Below, one piece after another: positions 1-9,129 of a stretch of 34,594 nt of DNA. Position 1 is the first letter of the stretch; the number at the start of each line of letters is the position of its first letter. The notes under the pieces are model-generated. The model made no database searches, was not told where the DNA came from, and worked only from the letters and a program-made list of their open reading frames with translations. The DNA is taken from the NCBI GenBank assembly GCA_016471375.1, contig WGLZ01000071.1, positions 1 to 34,594 on the forward strand, in the 5' to 3' direction. Made by a program: the position numbers and the translations under genes. The DNA comes from Cyanobacteria bacterium RI_101. GTDB taxonomy: Bacteria; Cyanobacteriota; Cyanobacteriia; Cyanobacteriales; Microcystaceae.

Positions 1-48
1 TTAGGGAATATTTTGGCGCTTCTTCAGGAGTATCAAGAAACCCTTTAG
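1..48 (+). CDS. C-terminal end of an unidentified upstream gene (partial)
   Basis: Frame 1 is open from the first base to a TAG at 46-48 and encodes LGNILALLQEYQETL. Only 15 residues are visible, so the product cannot be identified, and a chance open frame is possible. If real, the gene runs convergently into the cheW-like gene with about 55 bp between, which holds a heptamer repeat. Confidence 0.35.
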   Translation, partial: LGNILALLQEYQETL

Positions 49-49
49 G

Positions 50-80
50 CAGATTTCAGATGACAGATTTCAGATTTCAA
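50..80. repeat. Short heptamer-like tandem repeat (STRR type)
   Basis: Degenerate copies of CAGATTT and CAGATGA follow one another in the gap after the first partial gene. The same family recurs at 3945-4033, 5542-5604 and 9130-9183. Such short tandemly repeated sequences are known between cyanobacterial genes. Confidence 0.6.
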
Positions 81-102
81 GGGACAGCGCCGAATTCCTT
101 CT

Positions 103-1215
103 TTAAACGGCTTCGTCCACCCAGAGATCGCCGCTTTGGAGAATAGCGGGCAGATCCAAGACCGCTAACATTTTTTCCTGGTAGGGAGCGACGCCCTGGA
201 GAAAATTTTTGTTGAGTTCCGTGTCAATGGTCTGGGCGTCTAAAAGATTTTTGGGATCGAGCATGAGAATATCGTGGATGGCGTCCGCTAAAAAGCCCAC
301 CACAATCTCGTCCCATCGGACAATGATGGCTTTCCCTTCCCGTTTCAGCGCCGGTTGAGGGAGATTAAATAGACCTCGAATATCCATGAGGGTAATTACT
401 TCTCCTCGTAGGTTAATATTGCCAAGGACAAAATTGGGGGTGCAGGGAATGGGGGTCAGTTTATCGAATTGAATAAATTCTTGAATGGATGACAGTTCGA
501 CGCCGAAAAATTCCTGCTGGAGGGCGATAACGGAAATGGGTTTGAGGCCGGCGTAGTCCCGCAGTTTCAGTTTTTCTTGTAAATTTTTGGCCCGATTTTT
601 GAGAACTTTACGCTCGTATTCCGAGGCTTGGGGGAAGAAAACGGGGAATTTCGGAGCCGGTGTTAAGCTCTGCTCTTCTGGGAATTCCGGCGTCAATTCT
701 TCCGTTGGCGCGTCTTCTTCGCTAAAGGCAAAAGCGTCTAGATCTAAATCCAGAGACAGTTCGCTTTCTTCGACGTAACGCAGAAGTTTATCCAGGTTTA
801 ACAGTAGGGTTAAGCTTTCTTCGGTTTGGATAAAGCCGTCTAAAAAGCGGTCTTGTTTGAGGTCGCTAAAGGGGTGGTCGTAGGGCAGTTCCGGGGCGAT
901 TTGCTCGACATCTAATCTGGCGACTTCTTTAACCTGATGAGTGAGTAACCCTAGGCGTAATTCTTGCCAATTTAAGACCACAATGCTGTCGGTGAGGTGA
1001 TAGTCGGCCGGGGGATAGCCAAAGCGCCGATTCAGATCCATGATGGGGATCAAATCGCCCCGCACATTAACGGTTCCTAAAATATCCTCCGGCGCTTCGG
1101 GAATGGGACTAATTTCGGGGAGGAAAAAGATTTCCTGAACAGCGCTGGCGGGGACGGCGTAGTTGAGTTGGTTGAAGTTGAAGAGGAGGTAGTGGTTGCT
1201 GGGGTTGGTGTTCAT
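103..1215 (-). CDS. CheW-type adaptor with two CheW domains
   Basis: This is a 370-residue protein made of two CheW-like domains joined by an acidic, proline-rich linker. The first spans roughly residues 5-150 (YAVPASAVQEI, GTVNVRGDLIPIMDL) and the second about 225-365 (FGVELSSIQEFI, GNINLRGEVITLMDI). Single CheW domains couple receptors to CheA, so a tandem protein could cross-link the receptor array; that role is inferred. It is the last gene of the chemotaxis set. It lies 94 bp downstream of cheR across a C-rich spacer (transcript sense) and has no purine-rich ribosome binding site. Family assignment is firm; the signal it serves is unknown. Confidence 0.88.
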   Translation of the reverse strand: MNTNPSNHYLLFNFNQLNYAVPASAVQEIFFLPEISPIPEAPEDILGTVNVRGDLIPIMDLNRRFGYPPADYHLTDSIVVLNWQELRLGLLTHQVKEVARLDVEQIAPELPYDHPFSDLKQDRFLDGFIQTEESLTLLLNLDKLLRYVEESELSLDLDLDAFAFSEEDAPTEELTPEFPEEQSLTPAPKFPVFFPQASEYERKVLKNRAKNLQEKLKLRDYAGLKPISVIALQQEFFGVELSSIQEFIQFDKLTPIPCTPNFVLGNINLRGEVITLMDIRGLFNLPQPALKREGKAIIVRWDEIVVGFLADAIHDILMLDPKNLLDAQTIDTELNKNFLQGVAPYQEKMLAVLDLPAILQSGDLWVDEAV

Positions 1216-1224
1216 GGCGGTTGG

Positions 1225-1308
1225 GTGGGTGATTGGGGAGTGGGGGGAATGGGAGGAGGGGGAGGAATGGGAGGAGGGGGGGGAATGAGAGGAATGGGGG
1301 GATGGCTG
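1225..1308. repeat. G-rich low-complexity spacer with imperfect tandem GGGAGGAGG units
   Basis: The plus strand is almost pure purine with many runs of three or more G, in imperfect units such as GGGAGGAGGGGGAGGAAT. The transcribed (minus) sense is therefore a polypyrimidine run between cheR and cheW. The G runs could form a quadruplex on the plus strand. Confidence 0.6.
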
Positions 1309-1309
1309 G

Positions 1310-2830
1310 CTAGAGTTGGGCGAGGAGTTCTTGGGCTTGGATGTGACCTAATTCGGGAAAGGTGGTTTCGGGGGGGAGGGTTTGGAGAAGTTTCAGCGCC
1401 GATTTTTGCATTTTTTGACTGCGGTTGAGGTCGCCTTCTTGACGGTAAAGGTTGGCTAAACTCAGGTAGGCGGGGACGGCGTTGGGTTCGAGGTAAATGA
1501 TTTTTTTGAGCGCCTGTTTGGCTTCTTCGAGGTTGCCCTGTTCTTCGGCAATGTGAGCGATCAGGTGGTAGGGTTTGGCGTTAAAGGCGTTGTGACTGGC
1601 GGCTTTTTGGCACCAATCTTTGGCGGGTTCGTATTGTCCGAGGTTGGCTTTGAGTTCCGCCATTAGGTAGCAAGCGCCGAAGTTTTGGGGGTCTTGTTGA
1701 AGGATTTGCTCCAGTTTTTTCTGGGCTAAATGGTAGGATTTGCTGTCCACCAAAGTTTGGGCTTCCGCTAGGAGAGGGTTAACGCCGGTAACAGTGGGAG
1801 CGGGGGCCGGCGCCGGGGTTTTAGGCGCGGCGCTGTTGACGCCGAAGCTAGCGCTACGGAGGGGAGGCTTGACGCCGTTAATTTTGGTTTTGTCGAGTTG
1901 TTGGGCCAGGGTTTCCAGCGCCGAGGGTTTGACTTCTGGGGGGGCGTAACGGGTGGCGGGGGGAGCGCCGGCGCTAAAGTTGCTGTTCCGTTTTTGGTAA
2001 ATAACGGATTCCGGGAACAGTTTGGAATGGAAGGCTTTCACATGGTGGGCGCCGAGTTCGGCGTGGCCCGTGAGTAAATAGCCGTTCATTTTTAGGGTTT
2101 GGAAAAACTTCTCCACCACTTTGCTAATGGCCTGATCCGTGAAATAGATAAAGACATTGCGGCAGATAATCAGATCCATGTCCCGCAAATCCCATTCCGG
2201 TCGGGGTAGGGGGTCTCTCACCAGGTTAACCTGTTGGAATTTAACGGCCCGTTTTACCCGGGGATCGAGTTGGTAATAGCCCGCTAGGTTTTTAAAGTAA
2301 CGGTCTTTAATTTCGTCTTCCACCTGTCGAAAAGACCAGACATTATATAGTCCTTTTTGGGCGTGGTCGAGGGATTCCCGATTAATATCGACGCCGTAGA
2401 GGTTGAGGCTCCAACTGTCGGCGTCGGGGATCAACTCCCGCAGTAAAATTGCTAAAGAATAAGGTTCCTGACCGGTGGAGCATCCGGCGCTACAGATTCT
2501 TAAAATTTTGGTGCGCTGATTTTGGCGAATCAGTTCCGGTAAAATACTTTGGCGCAGGAGGGCGAATTGTCCTTTATCTCGGAAAAAGTAGCTTTCCCGA
2601 TTAGTCACTAAGCAGACAAATTGTTGCCACTCTTCTTCCCCCCGGTAGTCCAAGCCCGCCAGCAAATCATAGTAGGCCTGGGGCGACGGTAAACGCAACG
2701 CCTTCACGCGGCTCAGAATATTGTCGCTGAGGGAGCCGTAATTTTGGGAACGGATCTCAATGCCCGTTTGTTGGGCAATGAGGTGGACGAAGTTTTCCCG
2801 CAATTGGGGCGAAATGGTTTCCGTTAACAT
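1310..2830 (-). CDS. cheR: CheR chemoreceptor methyltransferase with C-terminal TPRs
   Basis: This 506-residue protein has the CheR layout. An N-terminal helical domain covers about residues 1-80 (VTNRESYFFRD). A SAM-binding methyltransferase domain covers about 85-285, with CSAGCSTGQEPYSLA as the SAM loop and DLIICRNVFIYF as a later motif. After a proline/alanine-rich linker come at least three TPR units (about 350-480). CheR methylates receptor glutamates during adaptation; TPR-fused CheR proteins are known from Frz/Chp-type systems. It starts 9 bp after the cheB stop, so co-transcription is likely. Its obvious substrate is the neighbouring receptor at 4037-5503. Confidence 0.93.
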   Translation of the reverse strand: MLTETISPQLRENFVHLIAQQTGIEIRSQNYGSLSDNILSRVKALRLPSPQAYYDLLAGLDYRGEEEWQQFVCLVTNRESYFFRDKGQFALLRQSILPELIRQNQRTKILRICSAGCSTGQEPYSLAILLRELIPDADSWSLNLYGVDINRESLDHAQKGLYNVWSFRQVEDEIKDRYFKNLAGYYQLDPRVKRAVKFQQVNLVRDPLPRPEWDLRDMDLIICRNVFIYFTDQAISKVVEKFFQTLKMNGYLLTGHAELGAHHVKAFHSKLFPESVIYQKRNSNFSAGAPPATRYAPPEVKPSALETLAQQLDKTKINGVKPPLRSASFGVNSAAPKTPAPAPAPTVTGVNPLLAEAQTLVDSKSYHLAQKKLEQILQQDPQNFGACYLMAELKANLGQYEPAKDWCQKAASHNAFNAKPYHLIAHIAEEQGNLEEAKQALKKIIYLEPNAVPAYLSLANLYRQEGDLNRSQKMQKSALKLLQTLPPETTFPELGHIQAQELLAQL

Positions 2831-2839
2831 GGCAGTTTC

Positions 2840-3928
2840 CTAAACTTGGGGGGCGAGCGCCTGGGATTTCAGAACCACGCCTTTGATATGACCGGCGATC
2901 TCTCCGAGGGGGAGCACCACCTTGGCGGCGCCGAGTTTAATGGCCTCCTGGGGCATCCCAAAAACAATAGAACTGGCTTCGTCCTGGGCGATGGTGTAGC
3001 CGCCCTTTTGCCGTAGCTCCAGCAAACCGCTAGCGCCGTCCCGACCCATGCCGGTCAATAACGCGCCGATACTGGCGGCGCCGAAACGTTGGGCGACGCT
3101 CTGGAATAACACCGTCGCCGAGGGGCAATGACTATCCACGAGAGTCCCTTCTAAACAGATGAAACGCCCCTGGGAATCCAGGCGCAGGTGTTGGCGCTCC
3201 GGCGGGAAGTAGATGACGCCGGGCTGGGGTTTTTCTCCGGTTTTGGCCACCCGCACCGGCAGGAGACAATTATCCCGGAGCCAGTTAATAAAGCCGTCGA
3301 GGAAACCGGCGCTGATGTGCTGGACGCAGAGGATAGGGACAGGAAAATTGGCGGGAATAGCGCCGAGGATTTCCTGAAAGGCCTGGGGGCCGCCGGTGGA
3401 CGCGCCGATGGCCACCAATTCAATGGCTCGACTGTGGGAGGTCGGTAGGCGACCCCCGGCGCTGGGCATGGCTACCGTTTCTTTGATCTTGCCCGGCAGT
3501 TGAATACCTCGGTAACGTTTGGTAAAAACCTTGACCCCCGCCAAAACCCGGATTTTTTGCAGGAGTTTATCGGTTTGGGCTTCGTAGTCCTCAATCTGGC
3601 CGCTACTGGGTTTGGGAAAGACGTCCACGGCGCCGGCCTCTAGGAGCGTGAAGACGTTATTTTTGTCCTCCGCTCCCACCCCGGCGCTGATCACCAGAAT
3701 CGGCGTCGGTTGTCGGGCCATGACCTGTTGGGTAAATTCCAGCCCGTCCATGCGAGGCATAAACAGATCGGTGCAGATTACTTGCGGTTTAAGCTTCGGC
3801 AGAAGTTCCAGCGCCTCCTGCCCCGTCCGGGCCGTCCCCACCACCTGCATCGTCGGATCGGTCGAGATCATGCGCTTGAGAATACTCAGGGCGATGGGGG
3901 AATCTTCGACGAGTAATACTTTGAGCAT
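2840..3928 (-). CDS. cheB: CheB receptor methylesterase/glutamine deamidase
   Basis: This 362-residue protein has an N-terminal receiver domain with phospho-acceptor D54 (ICTDLFMPRMDG) and a C-terminal methylesterase domain. The catalytic triad is in place: S177 in GASTGG, H204 in VQHIS and D297 in GMGRDG. CheB removes methyl groups from receptors when phosphorylated by CheA, opposing CheR. Length and motifs are normal, so it looks functional. It is followed by cheR after 9 bp and is separated from the upstream receptor gene by a 108-bp gap holding heptamer repeats. Confidence 0.95.
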   Translation of the reverse strand: MLKVLLVEDSPIALSILKRMISTDPTMQVVGTARTGQEALELLPKLKPQVICTDLFMPRMDGLEFTQQVMARQPTPILVISAGVGAEDKNNVFTLLEAGAVDVFPKPSSGQIEDYEAQTDKLLQKIRVLAGVKVFTKRYRGIQLPGKIKETVAMPSAGGRLPTSHSRAIELVAIGASTGGPQAFQEILGAIPANFPVPILCVQHISAGFLDGFINWLRDNCLLPVRVAKTGEKPQPGVIYFPPERQHLRLDSQGRFICLEGTLVDSHCPSATVLFQSVAQRFGAASIGALLTGMGRDGASGLLELRQKGGYTIAQDEASSIVFGMPQEAIKLGAAKVVLPLGEIAGHIKGVVLKSQALAPQV

Positions 3929-3944
3929 GACCTAAACCTCTTTT

Positions 3945-4033
3945 ACAGATGACAGATTACAGATTACAGATGACAAATTTTAGTAAGCGTTAGTTTAGAC
4001 ATGCGATATCTGTCATCTGATATCTGATATCTG
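3945..4033. repeat. Heptamer tandem repeats (STRR type), cheB/receptor gap
   Basis: Copies of CAGATTA and CAGATGA run in one half and TGATATC and CTGATATC in the other, so the two halves are roughly inverted relative to each other. They fill almost the whole space between the receptor and cheB and could fold into a long hairpin in the transcript. Confidence 0.65.
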
Positions 4034-4036
4034 AAT

Positions 4037-5503
4037 TTATAGGATGGCCTCTAGGGATTTGGCGGATTCGTTCAACTGTTGGGTGCCGGTTTTGATCTGG
4101 GTGATGCCGGCGGCGTTTTCCTGGGCGCCTTTGTTGATGCTGGCCATGGCGTCGAGCACCTGTTGCACGGCTTTGCCCTGTTGACGGATGTTGAGGGCGA
4201 TCTGTTGGTTGTTCATGGCCACGTTGTTGATGGCTTCCAACACGCCGGAGAAGGCGTTGGCGGTGCGTTCGGTGACGTTCATCCCGGCGTTAACGGTCTT
4301 GGTGCCTTCGTCGGTGACCATAACAGTGGTGTTGATGGCGTTTTGAATGTCGGAAACCAGACCGCCGATTTTTTCCGCGGATTGCCGGCTTTGATCCGCC
4401 AGTTTACGGATTTCATCGGCAACCACGGCGAAGCCTTTCCCGTGTTCCCCGGCCCGGACGGCTTCCACCGAAGCGTTCAGCGCCAGCATATTGGTTTGTT
4501 AGGAAAGATCGCTCACCACTTCGGAAATATTGCCGATTTGGTTGGTTTGCTCGGAGAGGCGCACGATTTGATCGGCGATGGCGGCCACTTTGTTTTTCAG
4601 GTCGATCATGCTGGCCACGGTCTCTTCCACAGAGTTGTTCCCCTGATCCGCCAAGACCAGAACTTCCTGGGCGGCTTGGGCGGCGGCTTCCGCTTGTTCC
4701 TGGGATTGTTGAGAAGAGGCGCCCAACTCGTCCATGGTGGTGGTGGTTTCGCTCACGGAGGCGGCTTGAAGGCTCGCGGTGCGCTCCTGTTGCTCCATGG
4801 TGGCGGCGATTTCGTTCGACGCCGCGGACACTTCCGCCACGGCCATCTTCACGTCTTTGGCGATACTACCGGCGATCATGTTGCCTAAAACTAGGGAAAC
4901 TGCCGTGCCGCCAAAAAGACCGATGATAATTAAGGCATAGGTCAAATTCGACCAAAAATGTTCTTTGGCGACTAGATTACTGATAATCTCGTCTTGGCGC
5001 TTGAGCATGGCGTCTTTGGTTTTGTCAAAACTGCCCATTTCAATAGCGCCGATTAGAGGAATCGCTTTAGCCGCTTGACCGGATTTAATCAGCGCCATCA
5101 CTTGATCGCTTTCAGCCTTGCGCTCCTCAATTTCTTTGACTAATTTATTCCAACTTTCTTTTTGTTGGGGATCTCGGATCAATTCCCCGCCTTGCATTTT
5201 GGCAATGGTTTCTTCTAGGCGCTCAACCCCGGTGTTATAGGAATCACGATAGTGCTCTTCTTTGGGAAACAGACCGGCGCCGCGAACGGAACGAATCAGA
5301 CGGGAAGTATGAATGACGGAGTCCCGCACATTGTCCACCACGCTATTAGCCCGTTCCAGATCGGCGGCGGTGTCGTTGAGTTGTTTAACGGCGACGCCGG
5401 AGACGATACCAAATAAAACTAAGACGCCAATGGGAACGCCATACCCAAGGAGAATACGGGTTTTGAGGTTTTTGGACTGAAGAATACTGGTCATGACGGA
5501 CAC
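4037..5503 (-). pseudogene. Methyl-accepting chemotaxis protein interrupted by an in-frame TAA
   Basis: Read through the stop, this would be a 488-codon receptor. It has a first membrane segment near residues 15-40, a periplasmic helical sensor domain to about 185, a second membrane segment near 187-210, and a long cytoplasmic signalling coiled coil. No clear HAMP domain follows the second segment. TAA at 4499-4501 falls between VVSDLS and [13 protein letters not shown], right before the conserved tip that contacts CheA/CheW. The frame continues unbroken on both sides, so one base change from GAA, GAG or CAA would explain it. The 334-residue truncated product would keep the sensor but lose the tip. 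It may be a pseudogene, a sequencing error or a readthrough codon. Confidence 0.85.
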
Positions 5504-5541
5504 TCCTAAAAAAGACTGAATACGGAAAGGATGACGACTGA

Positions 5542-5604
5542 ATCTGATCGCTGATATCTGGTATCTGATATCTGATATCTGTAATCTGATATCTGTAATC
5601 TGAT
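5542..5604. repeat. Heptamer tandem repeats (STRR type)
   Basis: About eight consecutive units of CTGATAT, CTGTAAT and related heptamers lie upstream of the receptor start. The family matches the arrays at 3945-4033 and 9130-9183. Confidence 0.65.
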
Positions 5605-5639
5605 CAGGGCGGGCGGGGGGAAAGGTTCATGGTTTCAGA

Positions 5640-5842
5640 AGGGCTGGTTTCGGCTACGCTCAACCAGCGTGGGGAGAGATTTAGTTAGAAGATAGATCGA
5701 GGGCTGAGCGGAGTGATACCCTGAGCCTGCCGAAGGGTCGAAGCCCGATTTACGGAGAGGGGGATTGAAGAGGCTGGTTTCGGCTACGCTCAACCAGCGC
5801 CGAACAAGGTAGATCGAGGGCTGAGCGTAGTCGAAGCCCGTC
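5640..5842. repeat. REP-like palindromic repeats between cheA and the receptor
   Basis: A 28-bp unit occurs twice without change (5642-5669 and 5772-5799). It contains the inverted pair GCTGGTT/AACCAGC. Two further units of the form GGGCTGAGCG...CGAAGCCC follow, at about 5701-5746 and 5819-5840, also with inverted ends. Related copies are at 8966-8990 and 19415-19516. Together with the heptamers these explain the 338-bp gap. Confidence 0.7.
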
Positions 5843-8457
5843 TACACTAAGCGTTCTAAAGTCTCGATCAGTAACTCCTGATTAAACTGATCCTTAACGA
5901 TGTAGGCGTTAGCGCCGGCTTGGGCGCCGCGGCGCTTGTCTTCCTCCGAGGCTAAAGAGGTGACCAAGATAATGGGAATTTCCCGGTATTCCGCGTGTTG
6001 CCGCACCTGGGCCGTGAAGGTGAGACCGTCCATATTGGGCATTTGGACGTCGGAGATAATGGCGTCGAAGTTGCCGCCGGCCCGGAGTTTGTTGTAGCCC
6101 TCCTGACCGTCCACGGCGATGACCACCTCGTAACCCGCTTTATCCAAGACCCGTTTCTCTTGAGTCCGCACGGCGATGGAGTCTTCCACCAGCAGGATCA
6201 CCGGTTTCTGGGTCTTAGCCGCCTCGGGGTTAAATTCCTCCGGCTCCAGCGCCGCCACGGTTTGATAGCGTTTTTGGACGGATTTAATCAAATCGTTGGG
6301 GTTGAGGATCATGCAGACGTCGCCGGTGCCCAGAATCGTCGCGCCCACCACATTGCGCACCCGTTTCAGTAGGCGGCTTTGGGGTTTGAGCACCACGTCT
6401 AGGACTTCCTGAAGTCGGTCTACTTCAAAGGCGAGACGGTCTCCCTCCACGTTGAGCAACAAAGCGGAAACCACTTTTTCCACTTGGCGCTGGCGCTGTT
6501 TAGACTGTTGCTTGTCCTGATAGACCGGCAATTCCAACAGATCCGCCATTTTCACCAGGGTCACCGGCTCTCCGCCGACGCTGACGGTGGCCCGACCTTC
6601 GAGAGAATAGACATCCTGGGGTCGGATCAGCAGGGTTTTTTCAATGGCTTCTAGGGGCATGGCTTGCAATAACCCCTGCACCTCAAAGAGCATCACCCCC
6701 AAAGAGGCCACCGTGCTCCGTAACTGGAGCCGGAACTGACAACCCCGATGCAGGGCCGATTCCGTTTGGATGGTTCCTTTCAGGCGCTCCACATTAGTGC
6801 GCACCACGTCCAGCCCCACGCCCCGACCGGAAATTTCGGTGATAAAACTCCGGGTAGAGAAACCGGGGGTAAAAATCAAGGCCCGCAACTGGTTGGCGCT
6901 CATATTGGCCAACTCTTCCGCCCGGTGGAGCTTGCGCTTAATGGCGGTCTGTTTAATTTTTTCCAGATCCAGCCCCCGACCGTCGTCGCCGATTTCCAAA
7001 ACGATGTGACTGCCCTTGCGGCTGGCCTTGAGCCAAACTTTCCCCTGGGGCGCCTTGCCCAATTGTTGGCGCTCGGCGGGGGTTTCAATACCGTGATCCA
7101 CCGCGTTCCGTAGGAGGTGCAGGAGGGGGTCTTTCATCTCCTCTAAGATCTGTTTATCCACGGCGATGTCGCCGCCTTCGAGGATAAATTCCACTTCCTT
7201 GCCCTGTTCCTGGGCCAACTCCCGCACCAAGCGGGGGAACATCAAGAAAATGGTGGACAGGGGCAAGAGGCGCAGGGCGCGAATTTTCTCGTCAAATTCC
7301 CTGGAAATCAGGTCTAAGCGGGTGTTGTTTTCGGCGATGTTGCTGTAGAGGTAATGCACCAAATGATCCAGCTTCGCCTCCGCCGCCCGGCGCCGGATAA
7401 CATTGCTTTGCTCCTTGCGGGACTTCCAGTCGTCCCAAAGATAGACCAGATCCCGCACCGTTTCCGTGGCGTGGGCCATGCGGGTTTTGGTGACGGTTAA
7501 TTCCCCCGTGTGGGTCATCAGGGCGTCTAGATAGCGCATCGGCACCCGGATGGTGTCCAGTTGTCCCCGCTCTGGGCTGGCGGTTGGCGCGGCGCCGGTT
7601 TCCGGCTGAGCTTGGGTAATTTGCTCCAACTGTTTCAGCGTTTGTCCCAAATCCACTCCGGCCTGCTCCCCAGTGACGGCTTCCTTGGACAGCGCCGCGA
7701 TGGCTTCTAAACTTTGATGAAGGAGGGTCGAAACCTGAGTGACGCTGGTTTGGTGGGATTTCAGCAGGACGAAAACCTCCTCTAAGCGGTGAAGCAGGGT
7801 TTCCAAACTCTCCTGCCCCGCCATGCGGGAATCCACCTCAAAGCTCTGGGCTTCGGAGAGCAGACCGTCCACCGGCGCCACGTCGTCGGGCCGTTGCTCC
7901 AGCGCCATTAAGCCCGCCATCAGACGAGTCAGATGCTCCTCGCTGGAGACCCGGTAAATATCCCGCAGTTCCAAATCTTCAATCAGCCGCCCCGAGCGTT
8001 TTTTGCCATTGCCATTGCCGTTGGTTTTGGCTCCGCCGTTTCCTCCCGCGGGGACGAGTTCCGGCGCCGGGGAGTCCTGGGGTAAAAACTCGCTCAACTG
8101 GCTCAAGAGTTGGTTTGGATTAACGCCGCTGGGTTCGTCGGTCACGGCTTCCTGAACTAATTTTCCCAGCGCCCCCACCGCTTGATACATTCTATCGCCC
8201 AGCGCCGGCGACCAGTCCAGTTGTCGGTTTTTCAGGCGCCCCAAAATTTCCTCTAAGCGGTGAGACAAGGTTTCCACCGCCTTAACGCCGATCACCCGAG
8301 AATCTCCCTTCAAACTATGGGCCTCCCGTAGGAGGGTTTGGAGCAGATCCGTATCGGCGGGATTTTTCTCCAGGGTCAACAAGCCGGTTTCCAAATTTTG
8401 GACATGCTCGGCGCCGGAGATCTGGTAAATCTCTCGCAGTTCGACATCTTCAATCAT
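5842..8457 (-). CDS. Hybrid CheA-type histidine kinase (Hpt-Hpt-kinase-CheW-receiver)
   Basis: This 871-residue hybrid kinase starts with an Hpt domain with phospho-accepting H47 (EAHSLKGDS). A second, related Hpt domain (about 158-285) has Q204 at that position (EAQSFEVDS), so it should not accept phosphate. A dimerisation region follows (HTGELTVTKTRM), then a HATPase domain with the N box NAVDHGIE and the G-box GDDGRGL, a CheW-like regulatory domain, and a C-terminal receiver with acceptor D803 (ISDVQMPNMDG). This is the PilL/PixL/ChpA type found in phototaxis or pilus-chemotaxis systems. The attached receiver may serve as the output or as a phosphate sink; no separate CheY lies in the cluster. 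Confidence 0.93.
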   Translation of the reverse strand: MIEDVELREIYQISGAEHVQNLETGLLTLEKNPADTDLLQTLLREAHSLKGDSRVIGVKAVETLSHRLEEILGRLKNRQLDWSPALGDRMYQAVGALGKLVQEAVTDEPSGVNPNQLLSQLSEFLPQDSPAPELVPAGGNGGAKTNGNGNGKKRSGRLIEDLELRDIYRVSSEEHLTRLMAGLMALEQRPDDVAPVDGLLSEAQSFEVDSRMAGQESLETLLHRLEEVFVLLKSHQTSVTQVSTLLHQSLEAIAALSKEAVTGEQAGVDLGQTLKQLEQITQAQPETGAAPTASPERGQLDTIRVPMRYLDALMTHTGELTVTKTRMAHATETVRDLVYLWDDWKSRKEQSNVIRRRAAEAKLDHLVHYLYSNIAENNTRLDLISREFDEKIRALRLLPLSTIFLMFPRLVRELAQEQGKEVEFILEGGDIAVDKQILEEMKDPLLHLLRNAVDHGIETPAERQQLGKAPQGKVWLKASRKGSHIVLEIGDDGRGLDLEKIKQTAIKRKLHRAEELANMSANQLRALIFTPGFSTRSFITEISGRGVGLDVVRTNVERLKGTIQTESALHRGCQFRLQLRSTVASLGVMLFEVQGLLQAMPLEAIEKTLLIRPQDVYSLEGRATVSVGGEPVTLVKMADLLELPVYQDKQQSKQRQRQVEKVVSALLLNVEGDRLAFEVDRLQEVLDVVLKPQSRLLKRVRNVVGATILGTGDVCMILNPNDLIKSVQKRYQTVAALEPEEFNPEAAKTQKPVILLVEDSIAVRTQEKRVLDKAGYEVVIAVDGQEGYNKLRAGGNFDAIISDVQMPNMDGLTFTAQVRQHAEYREIPIILVTSLASEEDKRRGAQAGANAYIVKDQFNQELLIETLERLV

Positions 8458-8817
8458 GGCGGGCCTCTCAAAATAACGGCGGGGACAAAGTTGGCGATTG
8501 ATCCTTGCGGCGGAGGTAGAGCTAGGAATTAATTATTAGCTGGAAATGTAAAATTTGTTCTCTCAGAAAAATTACGGAGACTTTTAAAATAACCTCGACA
8601 GGTCAAGACTTCTTACGCCTACTTTTTAGAATAGATGAAATTGCCAGAGATATTCCCAGTCCTTTCTATTCTTAAGCTTTTTTTAACATTTTCCTCTCCT
8701 TGAACGGCGCTGGAAAATCGCCAGGCAAAAGCTAGCTCCGGCGCCGATTTTTGAACGCCAAAAGCGATCCGAAGCAGGGTCTTAAGGGGGCGTTATCTTG
8801 GGTTTGATCCCCCTAAA

Positions 8818-8882
8818 TCCCCCTTGGTAAGGGGGACTTTGAAGCCAGTTTCCCCCTTTCAAAGGGAGGCTAGGGGGGATAA
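8818..8882. repeat. Inverted-repeat element of C5-6TAA...AAGGGGG type
   Basis: GATCCCCCTAAATCCCCC at the left pairs with GGGAGGCTAGGGGGGAT at the right, and an internal CCCCCTT/AAGGGGG pair makes a nested hairpin. Related elements lie at 12077-12186 and 14177-14258. Such elements are widely scattered in cyanobacterial intergenic DNA and may be MITE-like. Confidence 0.6.
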
Positions 8883-8965
8883 TCCTTGAATTACGTTTAC
8901 CACTTATTTAAGCTTGTTATAGCCTCATCCAGTTGACTGAGATACACAGTATTGCTCGAAGAGTC

Positions 8966-8990
8966 GGGCTTCGACTACGCTCAGCCCTCG
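8966..8990. repeat. REP-like palindrome
   Basis: GGGCTTCGACTACGCTCAGC followed by CC is the reverse-orientation relative of the units at 5819-5840. GGGCT and AGCCC form the stem. Confidence 0.65.
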
Positions 8991-9129
8991 ATCTGTCTCT
9001 CACCCAAAAGAATGCCGCTATATATAGCGGTTAAAAACAGAGTCAAAGAACACCCCGTCAGGCTACGCCCGCCACCTCTCCAAAGGAGGGGAACCGGAAA
9101 CTTCAGCTTGCAAATTAGGCTGAGCCATC

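Larger units (their letters stand above)
8458..9129. other. Intergenic region upstream of cheA, repeat-rich and without a convincing gene
   Basis: No open frame here resembles a protein. The part next to cheA (8458-8700) is AT-richer and probably holds its promoter and leader. The rest holds a CCCCCTAA-type inverted repeat (8818-8882), a REP-like palindrome (8966-8990) and a perfect 16-bp palindrome CCGCTATATATAGCGG at 9015-9030. Confidence 0.6.

Noticed and set aside
3188-3448. Plus-strand 86-codon frame within cheB
   Set aside because: It is antisense to a conserved methylesterase domain with an intact catalytic triad.
4079-4888. 269-codon open frame on the plus strand opposite the chemoreceptor
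   Set aside because: It mirrors the receptor in the antisense frame, is Gly/His-rich and low in complexity, and has no family motif; the minus-strand frame is the real gene.
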